Below are positions 43,806-54,315 of a stretch of DNA of 64,000 nucleotides, one piece after another. This stretch comes from Brevundimonas vesicularis NBRC 12165 (lineage in GTDB: Bacteria > Pseudomonadota > Alphaproteobacteria > Caulobacterales > Caulobacteraceae), in the NCBI RefSeq assembly GCF_001592205.1, contig NZ_BCWM01000002.1, positions 186,001-250,000 on the forward strand, given 5' to 3'. The notes beneath the pieces were generated by a model, which worked only from the letters and a program-made list of their open reading frames with translations, was not told the origin of the DNA and made no database searches. Each line of letters opens with the position of its first letter. Within the stretch, counting starts at the first letter, position 1. The position numbers and the translations under genes were made by a program.

Positions 43806-44687
43806 ATGAGCACCGTGCAGGGCCGGCTTCGCATCGCCGTCCAGAAATCCGGCCGTCTGGCCGACCGCAGCCTCGACCTGATCCGCGACGCGGGCCTGAA
43901 ATGGGTCAAGGGTCACAACGACCTGCTGTACCGGGTCGAAAACTATCCGATCGACCTGCTGCGCGTCCGCGACGACGACATTCCCACCTTCGTGGCGGAC
44001 GGCGTGTGCGATCTGGGCATCGTCGGCGAGAATGTGCTGGAGGAGGGCCGCAACGGCGGGCCGAACGCCTCGATCGTCATGCCGCTGGGCTTCGGTCGCT
44101 GCACGCTGAAGATCGCCACGCCTCCGACCCTGGCCTATGACGGTCCGGCCTCGCTGGACGGTCTGCGCATCGCCACCTCCTACCCGAAGATCCTGCGCCG
44201 CTTCCTCGACGAACGCGGGGTCAAGGCCGACATCGTGGTCATGCGCGGGGCCGTCGAGGTCGCCCCCCGGCTGAAACTGGCCGCCGCCATCTGCGACCTC
44301 GTCTCGACCGGCGCGACGCTGGAGGCCAACGGCCTGGGGGCCAAGGATACGGTTCTGGAAAGCCAGGCCGTGCTGATCCAGTCGCCCGTGGCGCCCGAGC
44401 CCGCCTTGCAGCAGCTGTTGGACAGCGTCATCGAGCGGATGGCGGGCGTGGTGTCCTCACAAGGCGCCAAATACGTCATGCTGAACGCCCCGCGCTCGGC
44501 CCTGGACGAGATCACCGCCATCCTGCCCGGCGCCGGCTCGCCCACTGTCATGCCCCTGATGGGTCGCGACGATGCGGTCGCCGTCCACGCCGTCTGTCAG
44601 GAGGCCGTCTTCTGGGAGACGCTCGAGAAGCTGAAGGCCGCCGGCGCCTCGGCCATCCTGGTCCTGCCGATCGAGAAGATGATGTGA
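43806..44687 (+). CDS. hisG: ATP phosphoribosyltransferase, long form HisG
   Basis: A 293-residue enzyme catalysing the first step of histidine synthesis (ATP + PRPP). It has the C-terminal ACT-like regulatory domain of the long form, so no HisZ is needed. Segments such as RIAVQKSGRL, RVRDDDIP, LGIVGENVLEE, RIATSYPK, SVEVAPR-like VEVAPRLKL, VSTGATLEANGL and ILVLPIEKMM are very close to E. coli HisG. Many alphaproteobacteria instead use the short HisG. The stop overlaps the hisD ATG. Confidence 0.95.
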   Translation: MSTVQGRLRIAVQKSGRLADRSLDLIRDAGLKWVKGHNDLLYRVENYPIDLLRVRDDDIPTFVADGVCDLGIVGENVLEEGRNGGPNASIVMPLGFGRCTLKIATPPTLAYDGPASLDGLRIATSYPKILRRFLDERGVKADIVVMRGAVEVAPRLKLAAAICDLVSTGATLEANGLGAKDTVLESQAVLIQSPVAPEPALQQLLDSVIERMAGVVSSQGAKYVMLNAPRSALDEITAILPGAGSPTVMPLMGRDDAVAVHAVCQEAVFWETLEKLKAAGASAILVLPIEKMM

Positions 44688-45994
44688 TGAAACGCATCGA
44701 CTGGTCTTCCCTCGACGCGGCCGGCAAGACGGCCGCCCTGGCCCGCCCCGCCCAACGCACCGCCGGCGACGTGACCGAGGTCGTGCGCACCATCCTGGAC
44801 GACGTGCGCCAGCGCGGCGGCGAGGCCGTGACCGACTGGTGCCTGAAGCTGGACAAGGCGCCGCCCCGTCGCATCGCCATCACGCCCGAGACTGTGGCCG
44901 AGGCGCGCAACGCCCTGCCGCCCGGCGACGTGCGCGCCCTGCGCATGGCCGCCGACAATGTGCGCGTCTTCCACCAGGCGACCCGGCCCGAGGACACTCC
45001 CTTTATCGAGACGACGCCCGGCGTGCGGTCCAAACTGGCCTGGCGTCCCATCGCCTCGGCCGGCCTCTACATTCCCGGCGGCACCGCGCCGCTGTTTTCT
45101 TCGCTGCTGATGCTGGCCATTCCGGCCGGCGTCGCGGGCGTGGGCCAGCGCGTCGCCGTCACGCCGCCGAACAAGGAGGGCGGCATCCACCCCGCCATGA
45201 TCCTGGCCGCCGCAGAGGCGGAACTGGACGCCATCTGGTTGATGGGCGGCGCCCAGGCCATCGCCGCCCTGACCTTCGGCGTCGAGTTGGAAGACGGGGT
45301 CATTCCGGCCTGTGACAAGTTGTTCGGACCCGGCAACGCCTATGTGGCCGAGGCCAAGAAGCAGGCCTCCGCCCTGCCAGGCGGTCCCGCCGTCGACATG
45401 CCGGCCGGCCCGTCGGAGTTGATGGTCATCGTCGATCGCGACGCCGCGCCCGAGATCGCCGCCGCCGACCTGCTCAGCCAAGCCGAACACGATGCGGATG
45501 CGCAGGTTCTGCTGGTCTCCACCAGCCGCGCCACCATCGACTACATCCTGAGCGAGGTGGAGGTGCAGGTCGCAACCCTGCCCCGCGAAGCCATCGCCCG
45601 CGCCTCTCTGAACGAAGCCCGCGCCATCCTGGTGCGCGACCTCGACGCGGCCGCAGAAGTCGCCAACCTCTATGGTCCCGAACACCTGGCGATCCAGATC
45701 GACGATCCCGAGCCGCTGGTCGATTCGATCAAGGCCGCCGGGGCCGTGTTCGTCGGCCGGTTCGCCGCCGAGACGCTGGGTGACTACGCCGCTGGTCCCA
45801 GCCACGTCCTGCCGACCGACGGCGGCGCCCGCACCCTCGGCGGCGTCACCACCGCCAGCTTCATGACCACCATGTCGGTCCAGTTGGTGACCGAGGCCGG
45901 CGCCCGTCAGCTTGCGCCCATCGCCGCCCGTCTGGCCCGGATGGAGGGCCTGGAAGCCCACGCCCGCGCCGCCGATCTAAGGGCCGAAGGATGA
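44687..45994 (+). CDS. hisD: Histidinol dehydrogenase
   Basis: A 435-residue NAD-dependent zinc enzyme that oxidises L-histidinol to L-histidine. Motifs are GLYIPGGTAPLFSSLLMLA, FGPGNAYVAEAKKQ, DMPAGPSELMVI and LLSQAEHDADAQVLLV, with the zinc-binding Gln and His, and GPSHVLPTDGGART. ATG 44687 overlaps the hisG stop (TGATG). Its own stop overlaps the next ATG (ATGA), so translation is coupled along the operon. Confidence 0.96.
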   Translation: MKRIDWSSLDAAGKTAALARPAQRTAGDVTEVVRTILDDVRQRGGEAVTDWCLKLDKAPPRRIAITPETVAEARNALPPGDVRALRMAADNVRVFHQATRPEDTPFIETTPGVRSKLAWRPIASAGLYIPGGTAPLFSSLLMLAIPAGVAGVGQRVAVTPPNKEGGIHPAMILAAAEAELDAIWLMGGAQAIAALTFGVELEDGVIPACDKLFGPGNAYVAEAKKQASALPGGPAVDMPAGPSELMVIVDRDAAPEIAAADLLSQAEHDADAQVLLVSTSRATIDYILSEVEVQVATLPREAIARASLNEARAILVRDLDAAAEVANLYGPEHLAIQIDDPEPLVDSIKAAGAVFVGRFAAETLGDYAAGPSHVLPTDGGARTLGGVTTASFMTTMSVQLVTEAGARQLAPIAARLARMEGLEAHARAADLRAEG

Positions 45995-47427
45995 CCCTGC
46001 CTGCCCCTTATCCGCCGCTGGTTTCCGGCAGCGAAGGTCTGGATCGCTATCCCGACGACGCCTCCGCCCTCGCCGCTCGCATGGCCGCCGTCTATGGCGT
46101 GCCTGCCGAACAGGTGCTGCCGGTGCGCGGCCTGACCCACGGACTGGAACTGGCCTGGCGCCTCGCCGCTCGCGACGGGGGATCGGTCGAGGCCCCGAAG
46201 GCCGAACCCTATGCCAGTCTTGCCGCCATCTATCCGGCCAAGGGCGAAACGGCCCCAGAGAAAAGTATCGTCGTCATCCGCGCTCTGGGCTCGCCCGAAG
46301 CCGTCGGCGAAATGGCCGCCCGCGTCGCCCCCGCCCTGCTGGTGGTGGACGAGGGACTGATTGAATTCTCCGACAGCGCCTCGGCCGTGACGGTCGTTAG
46401 CGATCAGCCGAACTTGGTCGTGCTGCGCAGCCTGTCCCTGGCCTATGGATTGGCCGGCGCCCGCGTCGGCGCGGCGATCGCCCAAGCCCAGACCCTGGTG
46501 CGTCTGGCGTCAGTGCTGGAACCCTATGCCCTGCCCGAACCGCTGGTTCGGCTGGCGATGCAGGCGCTCGATCCGTCGCGGATGATCGAGACTGCCGAGC
46601 GGATCGCCTCGGTCCGGCGCGAGCGCGAACGGGTTGTGCGCGAACTGGGTCGCCAGATGCCAGTCGAACCGGGCGTCGGTCCCATCATCATGGCTCGCCC
46701 AGAGGAGCCTGCCGCCGCCCTGGCTGGTCTGAAAGCCTACGGCGTCGAGGCCGATCTGTCCGGCGAGCGTCTGCGCCTGCCGATCTCGATCAAGTCCGAG
46801 GTCAACGACCGGCTGCTCGCCGCCTTCGGCCTGACGCCCGCCAAGCGCCGCCCCGCCCGCGTTGGTCAGGCGGTGCGCGACACCAAGGAAACCCGGATCG
46901 TCTGCGCCGTCGATCTGGATGCGCCCGGTCCGGTGAAGATCGAGACCGGCGTCGGCTTCTTCGATCACATGCTGGAGCAGATCGCGGCCCACGGCGGCTT
47001 CTCGCTGCGTCTGCAATGCGAAGGCGACCTGCACACCGATCCGCACCACACGATCGAGGACAGCGCCATCGCTCTTGGCCAGGCGTTGAAACAGGCGTTG
47101 GGCGAGCGCAAGGGCATCGCTCGCTATGGCTTCGTCCTGCCGATGGACGAGGCCAATGCCACGGTCTCGATCGACCTGTCCGGCCGCCCCTATCCGCTGT
47201 TCGAGGGCACGTTCGAGACCCCCTTCATCGGCGACTACCGCACCGACCTGACCGCCCACGTCTTCCGGTCTCTGGCCGAGGCCATGGGCGCGGCCGTGCA
47301 CATCAAGGTCACGGGCCAGGACGACCACCACAAGACCGAAGCCGTCTACAAGGCCTTCGGCCGCGCCCTGCGCCAGGCCATCCGGGTCGAGGGCGACGCC
47401 GTGCCGTCGACTAAAGGTGTGCTGTGA
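45991..47427 (+). CDS. hisB: Fusion: degenerate HisC aminotransferase domain + HisB imidazoleglycerol-phosphate dehydratase
   Basis: A 478-residue two-part protein in one uninterrupted frame. Residues about 15-283 align with histidinol-phosphate aminotransferase (LDRYPDDASALAARMAAVYG, VVDEGLIEFS, LVVLRSLSLAYGLAGARVG), but the PLP Lys of SKA is Leu150. The NPNNPTG loop is absent, the Tyr of DEAY is Leu, and the GADE/GSDE segment reads GLTH. Residues 288-478 are a normal HisB dehydratase: GFFDHML (322-328), HHTIED (352-357), DDHHKTE (444-450) and PSTKG. It sits exactly where hisC and hisB stand in E. coli. The first half should not transaminate; a structural or allosteric role is possible. Confidence 0.93.
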   Translation: MTLPAPYPPLVSGSEGLDRYPDDASALAARMAAVYGVPAEQVLPVRGLTHGLELAWRLAARDGGSVEAPKAEPYASLAAIYPAKGETAPEKSIVVIRALGSPEAVGEMAARVAPALLVVDEGLIEFSDSASAVTVVSDQPNLVVLRSLSLAYGLAGARVGAAIAQAQTLVRLASVLEPYALPEPLVRLAMQALDPSRMIETAERIASVRRERERVVRELGRQMPVEPGVGPIIMARPEEPAAALAGLKAYGVEADLSGERLRLPISIKSEVNDRLLAAFGLTPAKRRPARVGQAVRDTKETRIVCAVDLDAPGPVKIETGVGFFDHMLEQIAAHGGFSLRLQCEGDLHTDPHHTIEDSAIALGQALKQALGERKGIARYGFVLPMDEANATVSIDLSGRPYPLFEGTFETPFIGDYRTDLTAHVFRSLAEAMGAAVHIKVTGQDDHHKTEAVYKAFGRALRQAIRVEGDAVPSTKGVL

Positions 47428-48026
47428 CCGAGGTCGCCGTCATCGCATACGGCGCCGGCAATGTCGCCTCGGTCCAGTTCGCGCTGGAGCGGCTGGGCGC
47501 GACCGTGCGCCTGACCGACGATCCCGCCGTCATCGCCGAGGCTGAACGGGTGATCCTGCCTGGCGTCGGCGCGGCCGGATACGCCATGAAGCGTCTGTCG
47601 GACCTGGGTCTGATCGCGCCGATCCGCGCCTTCCCGCGCCCCCTGCTGGGTGTCTGCCTGGGTCAGCAACTGCTGTTCGGATTGAGCGACGAGGGCGACG
47701 GCGTCGATCTGCTGGGTCTCATTCCCGGCGCGGTGACCCGGCTGAAGCCTGCGGGCGATCTGCCGGTGCCGCACATGGGCTGGAGCCGGTTGATGCGCGA
47801 CCGCGACGACCCCTTGCTGGAGGGCGTCGCCGACGGCGCCTATGCCTATTTTGTCCACGGCTTCGTCTGTCCCGACGGACCGGCGACCCTGGCGCGCGCC
47901 GACTATGGCGGCGTCGTTCCGGCTGTGGTTCGATCCGCCAACCGCTGGGGCTGCCAGTTCCACCCCGAACGCTCGGCCGAGGCCGGGGCGACCATCCTCA
48001 AGAACTTCCTGGGCCTGTCATGCTGA
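47424..48026 (+). CDS. hisH: Imidazole glycerol phosphate synthase, glutaminase subunit HisH
   Basis: A 200-residue class I glutamine amidotransferase that feeds ammonia to HisF. The start is VAVIAYGAGNVASVQFAL, the nucleophile Cys lies in LLGVCLGQQLLF, and the His-Glu pair in CQFHPERS. The GTG start overlaps the hisB stop (GTGA), and the end overlaps hisA by 7 bases. Confidence 0.95.
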   Translation: MTEVAVIAYGAGNVASVQFALERLGATVRLTDDPAVIAEAERVILPGVGAAGYAMKRLSDLGLIAPIRAFPRPLLGVCLGQQLLFGLSDEGDGVDLLGLIPGAVTRLKPAGDLPVPHMGWSRLMRDRDDPLLEGVADGAYAYFVHGFVCPDGPATLARADYGGVVPAVVRSANRWGCQFHPERSAEAGATILKNFLGLSC

Positions 48027-48757
48027 TCTACCCCGCCATCGACCTGAAGGACGGCGTCTGCGTGCGCCTGATGCACGGCGACTTCGCCCAGGTGACGCAT
48101 TACGACCAGCAGCCGGCTGCCCGCCTGACGACCTTTGCGGCCGAGGGCGCGGAGTGGATCCACATCGTCGATCTGGACGGAGCCGAGGCGGGCGAGGCGC
48201 GTCAGCACGCCCTGATCGGCGAACTGACCCAGGCCATCGACGTCAAGGTGCAGTCGGGCGGCGGCGTGCGCAGCGCCGACGATGTGAAAAAGCTACTGGA
48301 CGCCGGCGTGTCGCGCGTCGTCGTAGGCTCCTTGGCGGTGACCCAGCCTGAGGCGGTGGCCAACTGGCTGGAAACCTTCGGCGTCGAGCGCATCACCCTA
48401 GCCCTGGATGTCAAGATCGAGGACGGCGTGCCGGTGCCTGCACTGAAGGGTTGGACCCAGTCCTCGGGCATGACGCTTTGGGAGGCGCTGGATCGGTATC
48501 CCAAGGGGACGGCCAAACACCTGCTGGTGACCGATGTCGGTCGTGACGGCGCCCTGACCGGGCCGAACCTGGACCTGCTGGCCGAGATCCGCAGCCGTCG
48601 GCCGGATCTGGTGTTGCAGGCCTCGGGCGGCGTTTCCTCGCTGGACGATATCGCCGCGGTCAAGGCGCTGGGCTGTCACGGGGCCATCGTCGGACGCGCG
48701 CTCTACGAGAACTGCTTCACCCTGCCCGAGGCGATCGCGACGGCCAAACGGTCGTGA
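48020..48757 (+). CDS. hisA: ProFAR isomerase HisA
   Basis: A 245-residue (beta/alpha)8 barrel that isomerises ProFAR to PRFAR. The acid/base Asp residues are in [19 protein letters not shown] and [15 protein letters not shown]; phosphate loops are VQSGGGVRS and LQASGGVSS. It overlaps the end of hisH, and a 31-base gap leads to hisF. Confidence 0.95.
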   Translation: MLIYPAIDLKDGVCVRLMHGDFAQVTHYDQQPAARLTTFAAEGAEWIHIVDLDGAEAGEARQHALIGELTQAIDVKVQSGGGVRSADDVKKLLDAGVSRVVVGSLAVTQPEAVANWLETFGVERITLALDVKIEDGVPVPALKGWTQSSGMTLWEALDRYPKGTAKHLLVTDVGRDGALTGPNLDLLAEIRSRRPDLVLQASGGVSSLDDIAAVKALGCHGAIVGRALYENCFTLPEAIATAKRS

Positions 48758-48788
48758 CGGCCCATCCTGCATCAAGCGGGGCGGTCGA

Positions 48789-49556
48789 ATGACCGCCCGG
48801 CGCATCATCCCCTGCCTGGACGTGAAGGACGGCCGGGTGGTCAAGGGCGTGAAGTTCGTCGGTCACACCGACATGGGCGATGCGGCCGAGCTGGCCGCCC
48901 GCTATCGCGATGCGGGCGCCGACGAACTGGTTTTCTACGACATCACCGCCAGCCCCGAAGGGCGGACGCTGGACTACGGCTGGATCAAGGACATCGCCCG
49001 ACTGCTGGACATTCCGTTCTGCGTCGCCGGCGGCATTCGCACCGTGGATCAGGCGGCGCGCTGCCTGGACCACGGAGCGGACAAGGTCTCGATCAACTCC
49101 CCGGCCTTGGAACGGCCCGAACTGATCGCCGACATGGCTGCGCGGCTGGGCAGCCAATGCGTCGTCGTCGGCGTCGACAGCCGGTTTGAGGACGGCGACT
49201 GGGTGGTCCACAAATATACCGGCGACCCCGATGCACGCCGTCATGCCGGCAAAGGCACGCTGGACTGGCTGGACGAGGCGCAGAGCCTGGGCGCAGGAGA
49301 GATCGTGCTGAACTGCATCGATCAGGACGGGGTCCGACGCGGCTATGACATCGAACAACTGTCCGCTGCCCGCGCGCGCCTGACCATCCCCCTGATCGCG
49401 TCGGGCGGCGCCGGCGCGCCGGAACATTTCAAGGCCGTGTTCGAAAAGGCAGACGTTTCCGGCGCTCTCGCCGCCAGCGTCTTCCACACCGGCGCCATCG
49501 CCATTCCGGACCTGAAACAATACCTGGCCGACGAAGGCCTGGAGATGAGACTGTGA
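48789..49556 (+). CDS. hisF: Imidazole glycerol phosphate synthase, cyclase subunit HisF
   Basis: A 255-residue (beta/alpha)8 barrel that pairs with HisH to form IGP and AICAR. Catalytic Asp residues are in [19 protein letters not shown] and [14 protein letters not shown]; phosphate-binding segments are [11 protein letters not shown] and [12 protein letters not shown]. It follows hisA by 31 bases, and its stop overlaps the hisIE GTG. Confidence 0.96.
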   Translation: MTARRIIPCLDVKDGRVVKGVKFVGHTDMGDAAELAARYRDAGADELVFYDITASPEGRTLDYGWIKDIARLLDIPFCVAGGIRTVDQAARCLDHGADKVSINSPALERPELIADMAARLGSQCVVVGVDSRFEDGDWVVHKYTGDPDARRHAGKGTLDWLDEAQSLGAGEIVLNCIDQDGVRRGYDIEQLSAARARLTIPLIASGGAGAPEHFKAVFEKADVSGALAASVFHTGAIAIPDLKQYLADEGLEMRL

Positions 49557-50176
49557 TCGACCCGAACACCATCGACTTCGCCAAGGGCGCCGGCCTGGTC
49601 CCCGTCGTGGTTCAGGACGCCGCCACGCTGCAGGTCCTGACCCTTGCCTATATGGATCGCGCGGCGCTGGACGAGACGATCGCATCCGGCGAGGCCACCT
49701 TCTTCTCGCGCTCGCGCGGGGGGCGTTGGAGGAAGGGCGAGACCTCGGGCGACCGGCTTTACGTCGTCTCCATCACGGCCGACTGCGACGCCGACGCCAT
49801 CGTGTTGGGCGTCAGGCCGGTCGGAAACGCCTGCCACCTGAACCGGACGAGCTGTTTCGGAGAGGCCGACGCGCCGGGCTTGGGTCGGATCGCCCGGCTG
49901 GAGCGAACCATCGCCGAACGGGCCGCCGCCGATCCTTCCGAAAGCTGGACCGCCCGACTGATCGCACAGGGACCCAAACGCATCGCCCAGAAGGTCGGCG
50001 AGGAGGGCGTGGAGACCGCTTTGGCCGGCGTCGCCGGCCCTGACGAGGAACTCGCCAGCGAGGCTGCGGATTTGATCTATCACCTGCTCGTTCTTCTCCA
50101 TGCCCGTAACATGGTGTTTCAGGACGTGCTGGACGTGTTGGCCTCGCGAGCGGAAGCGGCCAAAGACAGCGGCTAG
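49553..50176 (+). CDS. hisI: Bifunctional phosphoribosyl-AMP cyclohydrolase / phosphoribosyl-ATP pyrophosphatase HisIE
   Basis: A 207-residue fusion of steps two and three. The HisI part (about 10-110) has [38 protein letters not shown] and the zinc Cys/His in [12 protein letters not shown]. The HisE part (115-200) has [18 protein letters not shown] and [14 protein letters not shown]. From general knowledge, alphaproteobacteria usually encode hisI and hisE as separate genes, so this fusion supports a foreign origin of the operon. It is the last his gene; zwf follows 48 bases later. Confidence 0.95.
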   Translation: MIDPNTIDFAKGAGLVPVVVQDAATLQVLTLAYMDRAALDETIASGEATFFSRSRGGRWRKGETSGDRLYVVSITADCDADAIVLGVRPVGNACHLNRTSCFGEADAPGLGRIARLERTIAERAAADPSESWTARLIAQGPKRIAQKVGEEGVETALAGVAGPDEELASEAADLIYHLLVLLHARNMVFQDVLDVLASRAEAAKDSG

Positions 50177-50224
50177 ACCGTAAAGGCGTGCGTCCCGACA
50201 AATGGGATCATCGAGGGACAAGAC

Positions 50225-51677
50225 ATGGCGGCTCTCATTCTGTTTGGCGGCGGCGGCGATCTGGCGATGCGCATGCTCCTGCCGTCGCTCTATTTCCTCG
50301 AACACGACGGCCTGCTGCCTGAAGGGCTGAAGATCATCGGCGCCGCGCGTTCCGAAGAGAGCGCCGACGACTATATCGCCAAGGTGCACGAGGCGGTGAA
50401 GGCGCGCGCCGAGGCGGACAAGGTTTGGGACGAAGCCAGCTGGTCGCGGATGAAGGCCCGCCTGGACTATCTGGCGGTCGACGCCACCTCGCCCGAAAGC
50501 CTAAAGCCGCTGAAGGACAAGGTCGGCGACGGCGAGGTCACCTCCTTCCTGGCCGTCTCCCCCTCGCTCTATGCCCGCATTGTCACGGCGATGAAGGCGG
50601 CGGGTCTGGCCGAAAAGAACTGCCGCATCGTACTGGAAAAGCCGGTTGGGCGCGACCTGAAGTCCTTCCTCGAAATCGACGACGCCGTGGCCCACGCCTT
50701 CAGCGAGAACCAGGTCTTCCGCATCGACCACTATCTGGGCAAGGAGACAGTCCAGAACCTGATCGCTCTGCGTTTCGGCAACACGATCTTCGAACCGTTG
50801 TGGAACAACCTGTCCATCGACCACGTGCAGATCACGATCGGCGAGACGGTGGGGGTCGGCGATCGCTGGCCCTACTATGACGAATACGGCGCCCTGCGCG
50901 ACATGCTGCAGAACCACATGCTGCAGCTGCTGTGTCTGGTGGCGATGGAGCCGCCGAGCGACCTGGACCCCGACTCGGTGCGCAACGAGAAGGTCAAGGT
51001 GCTGCGGTCGCTGCGGCCCGTCACGGTGGACGAGGTCGAGCGCGTGACCGTGCGGGGTCAGTATGTGTCGGGCGTCTCGGAGGGCAAGCCGGCCAAGGGC
51101 TATGACGAGGAGCGCGGTCAGCCGTCGGACACCGAAACCTTCGTCGCCGTTCGGGCCGACATCGACAATTGGCGCTGGGCCGGCGTGCCCTTCTTCATGC
51201 GGACCGGCAAGCGCCTGCCCGAGAAGCGCACCGAGATCGTCATCCAGTTCAAGCCGGTGCCCCACTCGATCTTCGATCGCGACGACCGTGGAGAAGTGCA
51301 GGCCAACCGCATGATCATCGAACTGCAGCCCGAGGAAGACATCTCACTGACGGTGATGAACAAGCGACCCGGCCTGGATCAGCGCATGCAGTTGCAGCCG
51401 ATCAAGATGAGCCTGTCGTGGGGGGTGGACGGCAAGTCCGCCGCTCCGCCGCGTCGCCGCATCGCCTATGAGCGTCTGCTGCTGGACGCGATGGCGGGCG
51501 ACTCGACGCTGTTCGTGCGGCGCGACGAGGCCGAGCAGGCCTGGAAATGGGTAGACGAGGTGTCCGAGGCCTGGGCCGAATCCGGCCTGAAGCCCGACGA
51601 CTACGTCGCCGGAACCTGGGGCCCCGACAGCGCCGACATGCTGATGGCCCGCACCGGCCGCGACTGGAACACGACCG

Positions 51678-51685
<8 letters not shown>
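50225..51685 (+). CDS. zwf: Glucose-6-phosphate 1-dehydrogenase
   Basis: A 486-residue NADP-dependent enzyme opening the Entner-Doudoroff route. The N-terminal dinucleotide loop is FGGGGDLAMRML, the active site is FRIDHYLGKETVQNL with the substrate-binding His and Lys, and EKPVGRDL precedes it. GAGGG lies before the ATG. The gene overlaps pgl by 8 bases. The 48-base distance from hisIE leaves room for little more than a minimal promoter, so partial co-transcription with the his genes is possible. Confidence 0.96.
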
Positions 51686-52394
<709 letters not shown>

Positions 52395-52395
52395 A

Positions 52396-54285
52396 ATGGC
52401 GCTTCATCCCACCGTGGCGGCTGTCACCGCCCGCATCATCGAAAAAAGCCGCGAGACACGCGCCGACTACATCCGTCGCATGGACGCCGCGCGCGACAGC
52501 GGCGCCGGCCGCGCCAAGCTGAGCTGCGCCAACTGGGCCCACGCCTTCGCGGGCCAGACGATCGCCGATAAGCTGACGGCGATGGACGGGTCCAAGCCCA
52601 ACCTCGGCATCGTCACCGCCTATAACGACATGCTGTCGGCTCACCAGCCGTTCGAGCGCTTCCCCGACGTAGTGCGCAAGGCCGTGCGCGAGGTCGGCGC
52701 CACGGCTCAGGTCGCCGGCGGCACCCCCGCCATGTGCGATGGCGTCACCCAGGGTCGTCCCGGCATGGAGCTGTCGCTGTTCAGCCGCGACCTGATCGCC
52801 ATGTCGGCGGGCATCGCCCTGACCCACGACGCCTTCGACGCCGGCCTGATGCTGGGCGTGTGCGACAAGATCGTTCCGGGCCTGTTCATGGGCGCCCTGG
52901 CCTTCGGCCATCTGCCGGTCGTCTTCGCACCCGCAGGTCCGATGCCGTCGGGCATTCCGAACGCGGAAAAGGCCCGGGTCCGGGCCGAATATGCGCAGAA
53001 CAAGGTCGATCGTCAGACCCTGCTGGAAAGCGAGATCGGCAGCTATCACTCGCCCGGCACCTGCACCTTCTACGGCACGGCCAACTCCAACCAGATGATG
53101 ATGGAGCTGGGCGGCCTGCACATGCCGTCCACCGCCTTCGTCCATCCCGACACCGGCCTGCGCGACGCCCTGACGGCGGCGGCGGCGAAACGGGCGGTCG
53201 AACTGGCCCGCAGCGGCGAGTGCCGCATGGCCGACGTCATCGACGAGAAGTCCATCGTCAACATGATCGTGGCCCTGCTGGCCACCGGCGGCTCGACCAA
53301 TCACGCCATCCACCTGGTCGCCATGGCGCGGGCGGCGGGCGTGCTGATCGACTGGACTGACATGGACGAGCTATCGTCGGTCACGCCGCTGCTGGCGCGG
53401 GTCTATCCCAACGGCTCGGCCGATGTGAACGCCTTCCAGGCCGCCGGCGGCGTCGCCTTCATAGCCCGTGAGCTGGCGATGGCGGGCAATATCCACACCG
53501 ACGTGACGACCATCATGGGTCAGGGCATCCAGGCCTATTTCCAGGAACCGTCGATGGTGGACGGCGAACTGGTCTGGCGCGATGGGGTCCAGGAAAGTCT
53601 CGATCTCGCTATCCTGCGCCCGGCCTCGGATCCCTTCGACAAGGAGGGGGGCCTACGTCTGGTTCAGGGCGACCTGGGTCGTGCGGTCATCAAGATCTCC
53701 GCCGTCAAACCCGAGAACCGCATCGTCGAGGCGCCTGCCGCCGTGTTCGAGACCCAGGAAGATGCGCTCCAGGCCTTCCGGGACGGCAAGCTGTTCCGCG
53801 ACGTCGTCGTGGTCCTACGCTTCCAGGGGCCCAAGGCGAACGGCATGCCGGAACTGCACAGCCTGTCGCCGGCCCTGTCCGTCATTCAGGACAAGGGGTT
53901 TAAGGTCGCCTTCGTCACCGACGGCCGCATGTCGGGCGCCAGCGGCAAGACGCCCGCCGCAATCCACGTCTCTCCCGAGGCCCTGGCCGGCGGTCCGCTG
54001 GCTCATGTTCAGGACGGCGACATCATCCGCCTGGACGCCGAAGCTGGCGTTCTGACCACCGTCGGCGTTCCCGACCTGACCGCCCGTCCGCTGGCCGCCC
54101 GGTCCGCCGCCAACGCCGAGGGTTCGTCCTGGGGCTATGGCCGTGAACTGTTCGGCGCCTTCCGCCATGTGGTCACGACGGCCGAGCAGGGAGCGACGGT
54201 CTGTTTCGCCCTGCCGACCGGCTCGCGCGGCAACGACGACACCCCGCCCAATCCCAACTTCGTCGATCGGACTGTGGACGCCTGA
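52396..54285 (+). CDS. edd: Phosphogluconate dehydratase
   Basis: A 629-residue IlvD/Edd-family iron-sulfur enzyme that makes KDPG from 6-phosphogluconate. Motifs are [57 protein letters not shown] and [19 protein letters not shown], with the cluster Cys residues. GGAGGAAGG is 5 bases before ATG 52396, which I preferred to an in-frame start inside pgl. Its product goes to the KDPG aldolase, encoded apart at 59750. Confidence 0.96.
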   Translation: MALHPTVAAVTARIIEKSRETRADYIRRMDAARDSGAGRAKLSCANWAHAFAGQTIADKLTAMDGSKPNLGIVTAYNDMLSAHQPFERFPDVVRKAVREVGATAQVAGGTPAMCDGVTQGRPGMELSLFSRDLIAMSAGIALTHDAFDAGLMLGVCDKIVPGLFMGALAFGHLPVVFAPAGPMPSGIPNAEKARVRAEYAQNKVDRQTLLESEIGSYHSPGTCTFYGTANSNQMMMELGGLHMPSTAFVHPDTGLRDALTAAAAKRAVELARSGECRMADVIDEKSIVNMIVALLATGGSTNHAIHLVAMARAAGVLIDWTDMDELSSVTPLLARVYPNGSADVNAFQAAGGVAFIARELAMAGNIHTDVTTIMGQGIQAYFQEPSMVDGELVWRDGVQESLDLAILRPASDPFDKEGGLRLVQGDLGRAVIKISAVKPENRIVEAPAAVFETQEDALQAFRDGKLFRDVVVVLRFQGPKANGMPELHSLSPALSVIQDKGFKVAFVTDGRMSGASGKTPAAIHVSPEALAGGPLAHVQDGDIIRLDAEAGVLTTVGVPDLTARPLAARSAANAEGSSWGYGRELFGAFRHVVTTAEQGATVCFALPTGSRGNDDTPPNPNFVDRTVDA

Positions 54286-54315
54286 TCCACCGAACCGAGC
54301 GCAGGAAACGCCCCA

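Noticed and set aside
46850-47427. HisB as a separate gene starting inside the fused frame
   Set aside because: No ATG and no Shine-Dalgarno sequence lie near the start of the HisB domain; only a GTG without ribosome site is available. The upstream half is translated in frame from an ATG coupled to hisD.
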